DNA from: Thermolongibacillus altinsuensis
Lineage (GTDB): Bacteria; Bacillota; Bacilli; Bacillales; Anoxybacillaceae
DNA: 64,000 nucleotides
Assembly (NCBI RefSeq): GCF_004341205.1
Contig: NZ_SLUL01000002.1
Location: 62,001 to 126,000, forward strand
Reading direction: 5' to 3'
Part shown: in pieces, positions 26,163 to 34,860 of the stretch
Layout of the letters: each line of letters opens with the position of its first letter
How positions within the stretch are numbered: position 1 is the first letter of the stretch
Program-made: the position numbers and the translations under genes
The notes under the pieces: generated by a model
The model's input: only the letters and a program-made list of their open reading frames with translations
The model's database searches: none
What the model was told of the DNA's origin: nothing

Positions 26163-26670
26163 AACGTGGTGCGTATGTGCTTAATCCCGCATCAGCAAAC
26201 GGGTATTCATACACAATCTCTTCATCGAATGTGACGTAATCTAAGTAAATCATCGGTAATAAGTAGCGCATGCCTGTTTGTGGATCGCTTAAAATGAGAT
26301 GATCGCGTCCAGCCGCTTCGATTCTGCCTCTAAAAATTTTGGCGTTCCATTCGCGGTTGTTTTCAAATGTCATATAAACGGTAGCGACTTTTCCCTTATT
26401 TAATCGCAAAATGTTTTCAATATACGATTCTTCGAGCGGCAACATGCCAGGTAACGGTTGGCTGGCGGTAACAGGTGTTTGTGCGGCAGTTGTTGGCATT
26501 TGCGGTACAAATGTTGGTGAAGGCATTCCGAATGGGAACGTTTGCATTTGGCCTGTATATGGTTGCATTTGTTGGCCTGTATATGGATAGTAATAAGGAT
26601 AGGTGTAATAAGGAACTTGTTGCGTGTAGTAAGGCATTTGTTGACGATCATCATTTTCATATTGGCTCAT
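26161..26670 (-). CDS. gerQ: Spore coat protein GerQ
   Basis: A 169-residue protein with a Tyr/Pro/Gln-rich N-terminal third (residues 10-50) and a conserved C-terminal domain (LPLEESYIENILRLNKGKVA; RDHLILSDPQTG). In B. subtilis GerQ is cross-linked by transglutaminase Tgl into the coat and is needed for CwlJ localisation and function. It follows cwlJ by 18 bases, the conserved pair. No Lys cluster is visible in the N-terminus, where B. subtilis is cross-linked. Confidence 0.93.
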   Translation of the reverse strand: MSQYENDDRQQMPYYTQQVPYYTYPYYYPYTGQQMQPYTGQMQTFPFGMPSPTFVPQMPTTAAQTPVTASQPLPGMLPLEESYIENILRLNKGKVATVYMTFENNREWNAKIFRGRIEAAGRDHLILSDPQTGMRYLLPMIYLDYVTFDEEIVYEYPFADAGLSTYAPR

Positions 26671-26688
26671 AAAGATCCCTCCTAAAAA

Positions 26689-27111
26689 TTAATACACGCG
26701 TGGACAATCCGAACGACTCGGTGCATAAAAACAATGGGATTTATAGCGTCCTGTATTCCATTGGTTGAACCATTGCGCTGGACATGCCCCGGCAGGGCGA
26801 AAAAACCAAAGGCAATTGGTAGCTGGATGATAGCGCCATCCTCTAATGACGTTGCGTGCGAGACGCATATCTTCTTCTCGCGCTCGCTGATAAAAATATC
26901 CTTTTTGAATTGCCTCAAATCCTCCAGGACTTTGAAAAACCATTTGGCGAATGCTGCGCAATCCTTTAAAGTCTAAACAGTTTCCTCGTATGCGATTAAT
27001 GCCGACATTGCCTACCATCAACATTCCGAGTTGCCCGTCTCCTTCCGCTTCGGCCCGCATTAATCTCGCAAGAAGCTTCACATCTTCTTCGTTATGAGCA
27101 ACAACAGCCAT
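26689..27111 (-). CDS. cwlJ: Spore cortex-lytic enzyme CwlJ
   Basis: A 140-residue SleB/CwlJ-type hydrolase domain (LLARLMRAEAEGDGQLGMLM; the Glu in AEAEG is the likely catalytic acid; CPAQWFNQWNTGRYKSHCFY near the end). It degrades cortex peptidoglycan during germination in response to Ca-dipicolinate. No signal peptide, as for coat-localised CwlJ made in the mother cell. The start at 27111 has GGTGAGG upstream. Upstream is a possible SigE promoter. Confidence 0.93.
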   Translation of the reverse strand: MAVVAHNEEDVKLLARLMRAEAEGDGQLGMLMVGNVGINRIRGNCLDFKGLRSIRQMVFQSPGGFEAIQKGYFYQRAREEDMRLARNVIRGWRYHPATNCLWFFRPAGACPAQWFNQWNTGRYKSHCFYAPSRSDCPRVY

Positions 27112-27202
27112 TTCCTCACCTCGCTTATAAAGCAATCAACTCAACAATAATAGGCTATTATTGAAGCGGAAAAAGGTGACAAAAATATCTTCTTCTATTT
27201 CA

Positions 27203-27231
27203 TATGTATCAATCGATATCGACGATTATGA
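27203..27231 (-). promoter_or_regulatory. Possible SigE promoter of cwlJ-gerQ
   Basis: On the minus strand TCATA (27231-27227), 16-bp spacer, GATACATA (27210-27203), resembling the SigE pattern ATA-N16-CATACANT with two mismatches. SigE control is expected from B. subtilis. Confidence 0.35.
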
Positions 27232-27241
27232 CAGAAAGAAA

Positions 27242-27268
27242 AAAGACCTCTAAGTAAAGAGGTCTTTA
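27242..27268 (-). terminator. Terminator of hemQ
   Basis: A 10-bp stem (AAAGACCTCT / AGAGGTCTTT) overlapping the hemQ 3' end, followed on the minus strand by TTTTTTCTTT. Confidence 0.85.
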
Positions 27269-28018
27269 TACGTGTAAAAATGAATACATTTTTTCTTTTG
27301 TTAACAAGTTGCCGACGAAGAAAGAGCCGAATTCGCCAAAACGCGCGCTTACTTCGTCAAAGCGCATTTCGTATACGAGCTTTTTAAATTGCAGTACGTC
27401 ATCAGAGAAGAGGGTGACGCCCCATTCATAATCGTCAAATCCGACGGAACCTGTAATGATTTGTACGACTTTTCCTGCGTATTTGCGTCCTGTCATGCCG
27501 TGAGCACGCATTAAATTGCGGCGTTCCTCCATCGAAAGCATGTACCAGTTGTCATTTCCTTGACGACGCTTATTCATCGGATAGAAGCAAACATGTTTTG
27601 TTTTTGGTAAAATTGGATAAAGGCGACGGCGAATCTCTGGATTCTCATATGGATCGCCAGCATCAGCAGGCAAGTAGTTGCTTAATTCAACAACGGAAAC
27701 GTAAGAATACGACGGAACGAGATATTCCGCTAATTTTGTTTTGTTAATGGCTGTTTCGATTTCATGAAGCTCTTCCATCGTCGGACGCAAAATCATGAAC
27801 ATGATGTCCGCTTTTTGCCCCATGATCGTATAGATCGCATGGCTGCCTTTATTAGCTGCTTCTGTCTTTTCCCATTTTTCTACTAATGCTAAAAATTCAT
27901 GAATGGCTGCTTGCTGCTCATCGCTTGTGAGCGTTTTCCATGCGGACCAGTCGATTGAACGGAAATCATGAAGACAATACCAACCATCTAACGTTTGTGC
28001 TGCTTCACTCATTGTCAT
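27266..28018 (-). CDS. hemQ: Coproheme decarboxylase (HemQ/ChdC)
   Basis: A 250-residue chlorite-dismutase-fold protein that makes heme b from coproheme III by two peroxide-dependent decarboxylations. Catalytic Tyr and Lys are Tyr146 and Lys150 in CFYPMNKRR; the axial heme ligand is His173 in [11 protein letters not shown], matching Geobacillus numbering to within one residue. AAGGAG lies 5 bases before the ATG at 28018; a second ATG at 28012 is possible. Divergent from pta, as in B. subtilis. Confidence 0.94.
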   Translation of the reverse strand: MTMSEAAQTLDGWYCLHDFRSIDWSAWKTLTSDEQQAAIHEFLALVEKWEKTEAANKGSHAIYTIMGQKADIMFMILRPTMEELHEIETAINKTKLAEYLVPSYSYVSVVELSNYLPADAGDPYENPEIRRRLYPILPKTKHVCFYPMNKRRQGNDNWYMLSMEERRNLMRAHGMTGRKYAGKVVQIITGSVGFDDYEWGVTLFSDDVLQFKKLVYEMRFDEVSARFGEFGSFFVGNLLTKEKMYSFLHV

Positions 28019-28162
28019 GTCAACTCCTTCTACATATGTACTATCGGAATTGTATCATATGTTTCATTTTCTTTGCTAGTTTTGCTCTTTTTTAACGGTT
28101 AATAAATGAGAAAATGTGACAGAATTATTATAAAAAAAAGACTATTTTCTGTTGGGATGTAA

Positions 28163-28191
28163 TTGATTGCTTTTCAAGTTCAGAATAGTAT
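28163..28191 (+). promoter_or_regulatory. Promoter of pta-lipL
   Basis: -35 TTGATT (28163-28168), 17-bp spacer, -10 TAGTAT (28186-28191). No convincing cre was found upstream. Confidence 0.5.
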
Positions 28192-28238
28192 CCTAATAAG
28201 TAGATAAATTTTTTCAATAAATTAAGGAGGAAATTTTT

Positions 28239-29210
28239 GTGAGCGATCTATTTTCAATTTTAAAGGAGAAAGTAGCGGGAAAAAACATCAAAATTGTGTT
28301 TCCTGAAGGATTAGATGAACGAATTTTAACCGCTGTTGGACGTTTAGCGGAGGAAAACATTTTATTGCCGATCGTGATCGGGAATAAAGAGGCGGTAGCC
28401 AACAAAGCGAAAGAGCTTGGAGTGACGTTACAGAACGTTGAAATCATCGATCCAGAGCAATACGAAGAAATGGATGCGCTCGTTGCCTCATTTATTGAGC
28501 GACGCAAAGGAAAAGTATCGGAAGAAGAGGCGCGCAAAATTTTGTTAGATGAAAACTACTTTGGAACAATGCTTGTCTATGTTGGCAAAGCGGACGGCTT
28601 AGTGAGCGGGGCGGCTCATTCAACAGCCGATACGGTTCGCCCAGCGCTGCAAATTATTAAAACAAAACCAGGCATCCGCAAAACTTCCGGTGTGTTCATT
28701 ATGGTTCGCGGCGATGAAAAGTATGTATTTGCGGATTGCGCGATCAACATTTCTCCAGATAGCCAAGATTTAGCGGAAATTGCGATTGAAAGCGCCAATA
28801 CGGCAAAGATGTTTGACATCGAACCGCGTGTTGCGATGTTAAGCTTTTCGACAAAAGGGTCTGCGAAATCTCCAGAAACAGAAAAAGTGATCGAAGCGGT
28901 GCGCATTGCAAAAGAAATGGCTCCAGATTTGGTATTGGATGGAGAGTTTCAATTTGATGCGGCGTTCGTTCCATCTGTAGCGAAAAAGAAAGCGCCAGAT
29001 TCTGTCATTCAAGGCGATGCGAACGTCTTTATCTTCCCAAGCTTAGAAGCGGGAAATATCGGCTATAAAATTGCGCAACGCCTCGGTAACTTTGAAGCGG
29101 TTGGTCCAATTTTACAAGGGCTAAACAAACCGGTGAACGACTTATCACGCGGATGCAGCGCAGAAGATGTATACAAACTTTCGTTAATTACTGCCGCTCA
29201 AGCGCTATAA
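28239..29210 (+). CDS. pta: Phosphate acetyltransferase
   Basis: The 323-residue enzyme converts acetyl-CoA and phosphate to acetyl phosphate. Signatures are KIVFPEGLDERI at the N-terminus, GTMLVYVGKADGLVSGAAHSTAD near residue 108 and the C-terminal PVNDLSRGCSAEDVY. GTG start with AGGAGG upstream. With pflB it forms the route from pyruvate to acetate. lipL follows after 12 bases. Confidence 0.96.
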   Translation: MSDLFSILKEKVAGKNIKIVFPEGLDERILTAVGRLAEENILLPIVIGNKEAVANKAKELGVTLQNVEIIDPEQYEEMDALVASFIERRKGKVSEEEARKILLDENYFGTMLVYVGKADGLVSGAAHSTADTVRPALQIIKTKPGIRKTSGVFIMVRGDEKYVFADCAINISPDSQDLAEIAIESANTAKMFDIEPRVAMLSFSTKGSAKSPETEKVIEAVRIAKEMAPDLVLDGEFQFDAAFVPSVAKKKAPDSVIQGDANVFIFPSLEAGNIGYKIAQRLGNFEAVGPILQGLNKPVNDLSRGCSAEDVYKLSLITAAQAL

Positions 29211-29222
29211 AGTGGCGATGCG

Positions 29223-30053
29223 ATGATGAGCGAGCTTTTAAAGCAACCGACATGGAGAATCATTGATCATTCTAGTTTAGGCTACCATTTTGATGCAAAA
29301 CAGTCTTTTGCGTTTGATGATGCGCTTTGCGAGGCAGTTGGGAGCGGTCGGTCTGAACCGATTGTGCGCATGTGGGTGCATCATCAAACCGTTGTGTTAG
29401 GCATTCAAGATACGAAGTTGCCTTATTTAGATAAAGGGGTTCGCTTGTTGCGTGAAAAAGGATGGAATGTCATCGTACGCAATTCAGGAGGTTTAGCCGT
29501 CGTTTTAGACGAAGGGGTATTGAATGTTTCGCTCATTTTCCCAGACACGAAAAAAGGAATCGATATTGACCGGGGATATGAAGCGATGGCGCAACTTGTT
29601 CAGTATATGCTGGCTCCTTACGGTGCAGAAGTGAAAGCGGGCGAAGTGGTTGGTTCGTATTGTCCAGGTAGCTTTGATTTAAGCATTCATGGCAAAAAGT
29701 TTGCGGGGATTTCGCAACGCCGTCTGCGCGGTGGAGTGGCTGTGCAAATTTATTTATGCGCAAGCGGAAGCGGAGCAGAGCGCGCCGAACTCATCCAACA
29801 ATTTTATGAGCACGCTCTTTCTGGGGAACAAACAAAATTTGTTTACCCGACGGTCGTTCCTGAAACGATGGCGTCGTTAACCGAATTATTAAAAGAAGAA
29901 ATAACCGTGCAAACGCTCATCTTACGTTTATTTCAGGCGCTTCAATCGCGTGGGAGCAACCTTGTTTCTTCCTCGTTAACGCCTGAAGAATGGGAACGAT
30001 ATGAACTGTATTGGCAGCGAATCGTTGAACGAAACGAAAAAGTGTTGAAATGA
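29223..30053 (+). CDS. lipL: Octanoyl-[GcvH]:protein N-octanoyltransferase
   Basis: A 276-residue member of the lipoate/biotin ligase fold with the cysteine nucleophile Cys147 in [12 protein letters not shown] and the conserved lysine in [11 protein letters not shown]. LipL transfers octanoyl from GcvH to E2 subunits in lipoate assembly. Pairing with pta is the same as B. subtilis pta-ywfL. Two adjacent ATG codons at 29223/29226; the RBS is weak. Confidence 0.92.
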   Translation: MMSELLKQPTWRIIDHSSLGYHFDAKQSFAFDDALCEAVGSGRSEPIVRMWVHHQTVVLGIQDTKLPYLDKGVRLLREKGWNVIVRNSGGLAVVLDEGVLNVSLIFPDTKKGIDIDRGYEAMAQLVQYMLAPYGAEVKAGEVVGSYCPGSFDLSIHGKKFAGISQRRLRGGVAVQIYLCASGSGAERAELIQQFYEHALSGEQTKFVYPTVVPETMASLTELLKEEITVQTLILRLFQALQSRGSNLVSSSLTPEEWERYELYWQRIVERNEKVLK

Positions 30054-30092
30054 TAAAAAAGAGCTGTCTCTTGTATCAAGAGACAGCTTCTT
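30052..30092. terminator. Bidirectional terminator between lipL and rsfA
   Basis: An 11-bp perfect stem (AGCTGTCTCTT / AAGAGACAGCT) with 5-base loop; the T run is best on the minus strand, serving rsfA. Confidence 0.85.
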
Positions 30093-30093
30093 C

Positions 30094-30750
30094 TTATTCC
30101 GCAATTCTTTCAATTTTTTCTAGATTGCCATTCTTGTCCATTTTGAAGACCGTTGGCGAATGTTCTTCCTCTTCGGAAAGCACCATTTTTCTTGCACGGT
30201 TCATAATTCTCATTAATGTTTCATAGTCTTCCTGCATGGTAGAAGCATTTTGCTCTAATTCATTCACTCTCTTTTCTAACTCTTTGTTTCTGCTGTTTAT
30301 TTCGTTTAGCTCCTTTTTTAATCTGTCATTTTCAATGCGCAGCGTTTCTTGGCTTGTATACGTTCTCTTTAACGTATGCAAAAACGAGATGACATGATCA
30401 AGTGTGAGACCATTTGTTTCTTCTGCTTCCGCATGCAATGGCTCTGCACTGATTTCTTCCAGTGTTGGAACAGGCGGATGATACAGTAACCGTTTGCGAA
30501 CGGCTTGCTGTTTTCCGAGCGCACGTTGACGCTGTTTTCGATATTTTTTCGCCATTTGCAGCGCTTCTTCATAGCGCTGACGTACCACCGCATTCCAGCG
30601 AAAGCCGCAAGCAGCGGACGTGCGATTCAATTTATCTCCCACTTCTTCAAACGCATTTAATTGTGTGCTTCCTTCGCGTACATGTCTTAACACCGTTTCA
30701 GCAAGAAGAAGATCCTCTTCTTCTGTCCATGCATCTTGTCGTAGTTTCAT
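30094..30750 (-). CDS. rsfA: RsfA-family prespore transcription factor
   Basis: A 218-residue protein with an N-terminal Myb/SANT-like domain ([31 protein letters not shown]) and a coiled coil at about residues 130-180. RsfA is a SigF-dependent regulator fine-tuning forespore gene expression in B. subtilis (ywfN). The start at 30750 has AAGGAGA 7 bases upstream; the longer frame lacks an RBS. Same neighbourhood as in B. subtilis. Confidence 0.9.
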   Translation of the reverse strand: MKLRQDAWTEEEDLLLAETVLRHVREGSTQLNAFEEVGDKLNRTSAACGFRWNAVVRQRYEEALQMAKKYRKQRQRALGKQQAVRKRLLYHPPVPTLEEISAEPLHAEAEETNGLTLDHVISFLHTLKRTYTSQETLRIENDRLKKELNEINSRNKELEKRVNELEQNASTMQEDYETLMRIMNRARKMVLSEEEEHSPTVFKMDKNGNLEKIERIAE

Positions 30751-30837
30751 TAAACATTCTCCTTTCACATTCTTTTATTTTCATAATCACCAAAAAAAGA
30801 GGAATATATACTATTTTTTTAAGGAAATAGATGTGAC

Positions 30838-30866
30838 TTGCATTGTTTGGACAGAAGCGTTAGAAT
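30838..30866 (+). promoter_or_regulatory. Promoter of the DUF1450 gene
   Basis: -35 TTGCAT (30838-30843), 17-bp spacer, -10 TAGAAT (30861-30866). Confidence 0.55.
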
Positions 30867-30906
30867 ACACGTTAGCGTCAAAGCGTAAGCAAGGAGGTTG
30901 AATGCA

Positions 30907-31131
30907 ATGGCAAACGAATTTCGCGTCTGCAACGATTGTCAAGCAACCAATTTAAAAACGTTGTTGCCTCGTTTGAAAAAATTAGATCCTAACGCAAAAA
31001 TTGAAATTGGTTGCCAATCTTACTGCGGTCCTGGTCGGAAAAAATCGTTCGCGTTTGTTAATAACCGTCCTGTATCTGCGGCAAACGAAGATGAATTGAT
31101 CGCCAAGATTGCGGAAAAACTAAAGAAATGA
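30907..31131 (+). CDS. DUF1450-family small protein
   Basis: A 74-residue protein with CNDCQ near the start and [18 protein letters not shown] in the middle: four cysteines in a thioredoxin-like small fold. Bacillus relatives (YuzB-like) are uncharacterised. The ATG at 30907 has AGGAGG 9 bases upstream; a TTG at 30898 is too close to it. Own promoter and terminator make it a single-gene unit. Confidence 0.85.
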   Translation: MANEFRVCNDCQATNLKTLLPRLKKLDPNAKIEIGCQSYCGPGRKKSFAFVNNRPVSAANEDELIAKIAEKLKK

Positions 31132-31133
31132 CG

Positions 31134-31170
31134 AAAAATCGCCTTCATCTAGATGCAAGGTGATTTTTTT
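31134..31170 (+). terminator. Terminator after the DUF1450 gene
   Basis: An 11-bp stem (AAAATCGCCTT / AAGGTGATTTT, one G-T pair) with a 10-base loop and T run. Confidence 0.82.
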
Positions 31171-31194
31171 ATATTTTTAGGAAAAATTAAGTAT

Positions 31195-31222
31195 TTGTTT
31201 ATGTCGATTCACGCTCTATAAT
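31195..31222 (+). promoter_or_regulatory. Promoter of ywfO-ywgA
   Basis: -35 TTGTTT (31195-31200), 16-bp spacer, perfect -10 TATAAT (31217-31222). Confidence 0.6.
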
Positions 31223-31256
31223 AAAGCTATGTTATGAATGGAAGAGGGGAGAAAGA

Positions 31257-32555
31257 TTGTATCCCAACGAAAAATTAAGCGAAGAAAAAGTATTTAAGGA
31301 TCCTGTGCATCGATATGTTCACGTTCGCGATAAAGTAATTTGGGATTTAATTGGGACAAAAGAGTTTCAACGTCTTCGCCGCATTAAACAGCTCGGGACG
31401 ACGTACTTAACGTTTCACGGAGCGGAGCATAGCCGTTTTAACCATTCCCTCGGGGTTTATGAGATCGTTCGTCGCATTGTCGATGACGTATTTGATGGCC
31501 GAGATGATTGGGATCGGAATGAGCGCTTGCTTTGTTTATGCTCTGCACTTCTTCACGACTTAGGTCACGGACCGTTTTCCCATTCGTTTGAAAAAGTGTT
31601 TCATCTCGATCATGAACATTTTACGCGTGCCATTATTTTAGGAGATACGGAAGTGAATGCGGTTCTTCGCCGCGTTTCTGATGATTTTCCGAAAAAAGTA
31701 GCCGAAGTCATTGCAAAAACGTATCCAAATAAGTTGGTCGTCAGCTTAATCTCGAGCCAAATTGATGCCGATCGGATGGATTATTTATTGCGTGATGCGT
31801 ATTATACAGGTGTTAGTTACGGTCACTTTGATATGGAGCGCATTTTGCGCGTCATGCGTCCGCGTGAAGACCAAGTCGTCATTAAACGAAGCGGCATGCA
31901 TGCCGTCGAAGATTACATCATGAGCCGCTATCAAATGTATTGGCAAGTATACTTTCATCCGGTTACGCGCAGCGCTGAAGTGATTTTAACGAAAATTTTA
32001 CACCGTGCGAAACATCTCTATTTGGCAGGATATACGTTTCAAACACCTCCTGTTCATTTCCACTCTCTGTTTGTTGGAAACATTCAATTACAAGACTACT
32101 TGAAACTAGATGAAGCGGTCGTTCTTTATTATTTTCAACAATGGCAAGACGAAAAAGATGAGATTTTAAGTGATTTATGCCGTCGTTTTATCAATCGAAA
32201 CTTGTTCAAATACGTCGAATTTCATCCAACGAACGAACAGATGAAAAAGTTAATGGAATTGACAACGCTATTTAAAAAGGCAGGCATCGATCCTGAGTAT
32301 TATTTAGTTGTCGATTCTTCGTCTGACCTCCCTTATGATTTTTATCGCCCGGGAGAAGAAGAAGAGCGCTTGCCGATTTATTTATTAATGCCAAACGGAG
32401 AACTTCGTGAACTATCACGCGAATCCACGATTGTCGATGCGATTTCAGGCAAGCGGCGAACAGACCATAAACTGTACTTTCCGCAAGATTTTCTCGACGA
32501 TGTATCGACAAAACGAAACATTAAGAAAAAGATTAAAGAAATTTTAGAGGGTTAG
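31257..32555 (+). CDS. ywfO: HD-domain phosphohydrolase YwfO
   Basis: The 432-residue protein has the dNTPase-like N-terminus FKDPVHRYVHVRDKVIWDLI, the metal-binding HD motifs FNHSLGVYEIVR and SALLHDLGHGPFSH, and a catalytic helix QIDADRMDYLLRD. Related proteins (SAMHD1-like) hydrolyse dNTPs or act on (p)ppGpp-like nucleotides; the substrate here is not shown by sequence. TTG start with GAGGGGAG upstream. ywgA follows after 14 bases. Confidence 0.88.
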   Translation: MYPNEKLSEEKVFKDPVHRYVHVRDKVIWDLIGTKEFQRLRRIKQLGTTYLTFHGAEHSRFNHSLGVYEIVRRIVDDVFDGRDDWDRNERLLCLCSALLHDLGHGPFSHSFEKVFHLDHEHFTRAIILGDTEVNAVLRRVSDDFPKKVAEVIAKTYPNKLVVSLISSQIDADRMDYLLRDAYYTGVSYGHFDMERILRVMRPREDQVVIKRSGMHAVEDYIMSRYQMYWQVYFHPVTRSAEVILTKILHRAKHLYLAGYTFQTPPVHFHSLFVGNIQLQDYLKLDEAVVLYYFQQWQDEKDEILSDLCRRFINRNLFKYVEFHPTNEQMKKLMELTTLFKKAGIDPEYYLVVDSSSDLPYDFYRPGEEEERLPIYLLMPNGELRELSRESTIVDAISGKRRTDHKLYFPQDFLDDVSTKRNIKKKIKEILEG

Positions 32556-32569
32556 GAGATGACGGAACG

Positions 32570-33088
32570 TTGTTGATCGAGCATGCGAAAATTATGAAAG
32601 CCCTTGCGGCAGTTGGGGAAATTGTTGGGAGAAAAAAGCTGCAAAAAATGATTTATATCGCTAAAAAGATTGATTTTCCTTTCTATGAAAAATTTGATTT
32701 TCATTTTTACGGTCCTTATTCCGAAGAATTAACGTTGCGCATTGAAGAACTATGCAACTTAGGTTTTTTACATGAAGTGAAAGAGAAAAAAGGCGGTTAC
32801 TATCAATATCGTTACATGCTGACAGAGTCAGGGGAAGAATTTTTAAGCCATTACGAACTGGACATGCCCCATTTAGAAGATTGCTTGCGTGACATGAACG
32901 AACAAAGTGCGCGTTTTTTAGAGCTTGTTTCAACGATTCTCTATTTTGAAGACTTAAGCAAAGAAGAAATAAAAGAAAAAGTATTCACGCTCAAAAGCAA
33001 ACAACGTTATACGGAAGAAGAAATCGAGCAGGCGCATTCCTATATCGAGCAATTGCGTAGCAAAGTAAAAAAAGAAGTCCGCACCTAA
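32570..33088 (+). CDS. ywgA: YwgA-family protein
   Basis: A 172-residue, mostly helical protein with a winged-helix-like N-terminal part (VGRKKLQKMIYIAKKIDFPF; FHFYGPYSEEL), resembling YwgA/Panacea-related antitoxin-like domains. In B. subtilis it is uncharacterised and sits next to ywfO. TTG start; AGGAG about 10 bases upstream. Its stop lies inside the terminator stem-loop. Function unknown. Confidence 0.8.
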   Translation: MLIEHAKIMKALAAVGEIVGRKKLQKMIYIAKKIDFPFYEKFDFHFYGPYSEELTLRIEELCNLGFLHEVKEKKGGYYQYRYMLTESGEEFLSHYELDMPHLEDCLRDMNEQSARFLELVSTILYFEDLSKEEIKEKVFTLKSKQRYTEEEIEQAHSYIEQLRSKVKKEVRT

Positions 33089-33106
33089 TGGCGAGGACTT
33101 CTTTTT
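33070..33106 (+). terminator. Terminator after ywgA
   Basis: AAAGAAGTCC pairs with GGACTTCTTT across a 13-base loop and ends in a T run. Confidence 0.8.
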
Positions 33107-33131
33107 ACGTTTTGGCGTTTATCGCGGCGTC

Positions 33132-34415
33132 TTAATGAGGTAAAAACGCCAGTTGATAGAAGAACAATACCGCAAAAAGATAGACGAGCGGATGGACTTC
33201 GCGCCATTTTCCGCGCGTTATTTTTAGAAGCGGATAAGAGATAAAGCCTAATGCGATTCCTGTTGCGATGCTGGATGTAAGCGGCATGCTCAAGATGATC
33301 AGAAATGCCGGGAACGCTTCATCTAACTCGTCCCATTTAATGTGAGAGATGCTGCTGATCATTAAGCTTCCGACAATGATGAGGGCAGGCGCCGTAATCG
33401 CGGCAATTCCGGAAACCGCACCGACAAGCGGGCCGAAAAAGGCGGAGACGGCAAATAGCACAGCGACCGTTAAAGCGGTTAATCCTGTGCGCCCTCCAGC
33501 GGCTACTCCGGCAGAAGATTCAATGTAAGCGCAAGTCGGGCTTGTTCCAAATATTGCGCCAACGGTTGTCGCGATCGAGTCAGCTAAAAGCGCTTCGCGG
33601 GCGCGTGGCATCGTATTCCCTTTCATTAAGCCTGCCTGCTGCGCAACGCCAATCATCGTTCCTGTTGTATCGAAAATGGTGACGAGCAAGAACGAAAAGA
33701 CAACCGCGTACAGTCCATATTGCACAACATCTCCAATGGCTGTCAAAGGATTGACAATGATCAATCCTTCAGGAAGTGAAGGCACAGAAACGAAGCCTTT
33801 GTCAAATTTCAATTGACCCGTAAAATAAGCGATGATTCCCGTTACAATCATCCCGAAAAAGAGCGCACCGTTCACGCGAAGCGACATGAAAATAAGCGTA
33901 ACGGCTAGGCCGATTAATGTAAGAATGGCCGAAGGAGAATGCAAATCGCCTAATGCCACTAAGTTTTGCGGATGAGCTTTAATAATTCCTGTTAAACGTA
34001 AGCCGATAAAAGCAATAAACAGGCCGATTCCCGCCGTAATGCCATGTTTTAAGTTGTCTGGAATCGCCTCAATGAGCTTGCGGCGAAACGGCGTTAACGA
34101 TAAGATCACGAAAATAATTCCTGCGACAAAGACAGCGGAAAACGCCACTTCATACGAAATATTCCCATGCGAGCCGACGACGGAATAAGCGAAATACGCA
34201 TTCAGTCCCATGCCGGGCGCAATCGCGATCGGATAGTTGGCAAACAGCGCCATCCAAAGCGTTCCGATGACGGTTGCGATAATGGTTGCTGTAAACACTT
34301 GCTCAAACGGCACGCCAGCGTCTGACAAAATGACCGGGTTGACGACGACAATATACACCATCGTTAAAAAGGTAGTGAAACCAGCTATAATTTCTGTTTT
34401 CGTATTTTGAAACAT
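33132..34415 (-). CDS. pbuG: Guanine/hypoxanthine permease (AzgA/PbuG family)
   Basis: A 427-residue NCS2/AzgA transporter. Signatures are TEIIAGFTTFLTMVYIVVVNP at the N-terminus, PGMGLNAYFAY near residue 80, FDTTGTMIGVA near 250 and FGTSPTCAYIESSAGVAAGGRTG near 285. About 12-14 helices. Proton-driven purine uptake. Start at 34415 chosen because GGGAG lies 8 bases upstream; the ATG at 34421 abuts it. Two PurBoxes and no purine riboswitch precede it, so control is probably by PurR alone; pbuO is an alternative name. Confidence 0.88.
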   Translation of the reverse strand: MFQNTKTEIIAGFTTFLTMVYIVVVNPVILSDAGVPFEQVFTATIIATVIGTLWMALFANYPIAIAPGMGLNAYFAYSVVGSHGNISYEVAFSAVFVAGIIFVILSLTPFRRKLIEAIPDNLKHGITAGIGLFIAFIGLRLTGIIKAHPQNLVALGDLHSPSAILTLIGLAVTLIFMSLRVNGALFFGMIVTGIIAYFTGQLKFDKGFVSVPSLPEGLIIVNPLTAIGDVVQYGLYAVVFSFLLVTIFDTTGTMIGVAQQAGLMKGNTMPRAREALLADSIATTVGAIFGTSPTCAYIESSAGVAAGGRTGLTALTVAVLFAVSAFFGPLVGAVSGIAAITAPALIIVGSLMISSISHIKWDELDEAFPAFLIILSMPLTSSIATGIALGFISYPLLKITRGKWREVHPLVYLFAVLFFYQLAFLPH

Positions 34416-34430
34416 TTTCATCTCTCCCAA

Positions 34431-34475
34431 AAAAACGAACATTTTTAAAAACCATATATTATATTATTCGTTTTT
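34431..34475. promoter_or_regulatory. Paired PurR boxes upstream of pbuG
   Basis: AAAAACGAACATT (34431-34443, plus strand) and the same type AAAAACGAATAAT on the minus strand (34475-34463) match the PurBox AWWWCCGAACWWT with one and two mismatches. They are inverted, with the 17-19 base spacing typical of Bacillus PurR operators, and overlap the promoter and leader. Confidence 0.65.
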
Positions 34476-34489
34476 TAAGAGATATGCAA
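34461..34489 (-). promoter_or_regulatory. Promoter of pbuG
   Basis: Minus strand -35 TTGCAT (34489-34484), 17-bp spacer overlapping a PurBox, -10 TAATAT (34466-34461). Confidence 0.5.
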
Positions 34490-34508
34490 TAAAAAAATGA
34501 AAAAAATA

Positions 34509-34536
34509 AGGAAGCTGATTCATTAGCTTCCTTCAT
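34509..34536 (-). terminator. Terminator after the tautomerase gene
   Basis: AAGGAAGCT / AGCTTCCTT stem with 8-base loop; on the minus strand it is followed by an A/T-rich run. Confidence 0.75.
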
Positions 34537-34544
34537 GATGTGTA

Positions 34545-34730
34545 TTATTCGTCGCTTAAACGTTTTCCGCCGACCGCATAATGATTTTTCGACATTTCTT
34601 CGATGAATACGACAATTTTTTCTTTTGGTGCGCCAGTTGTTTCAGCAACCGCTTCCGTTACTTTTTCCACGAGCGCTTTTTTCTGTTCTTCTGTGCGTCC
34701 TTCTAGCATTTTGACAGTGACATATGGCAT
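34545..34730 (-). CDS. 4-oxalocrotonate tautomerase family protein (YwhB)
   Basis: A 61-residue protein. Start at 34730 gives MPYVTVKMLEG, exposing the catalytic Pro1 after Met removal, essential in this family, so longer starts are rejected. GRTEEQKKALVEKVTEAV and an Arg/Glu pair follow. AAGGAG is 9 bases upstream. Enzyme promiscuity in YwhB is known; its natural substrate is not. Confidence 0.88.
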   Translation of the reverse strand: MPYVTVKMLEGRTEEQKKALVEKVTEAVAETTGAPKEKIVVFIEEMSKNHYAVGGKRLSDE

Positions 34731-34860
34731 GTTCATCGTCTCCTTGATCTTTTTTTCGACATCCTTATTATACCATCTTCGACACATTTGAAAGTAGTTT
34801 TTCTCTTGGTTTTTCGTGTATAATGAACAATTGAGGAAATATATGAAAAGGAGTAGAAAA

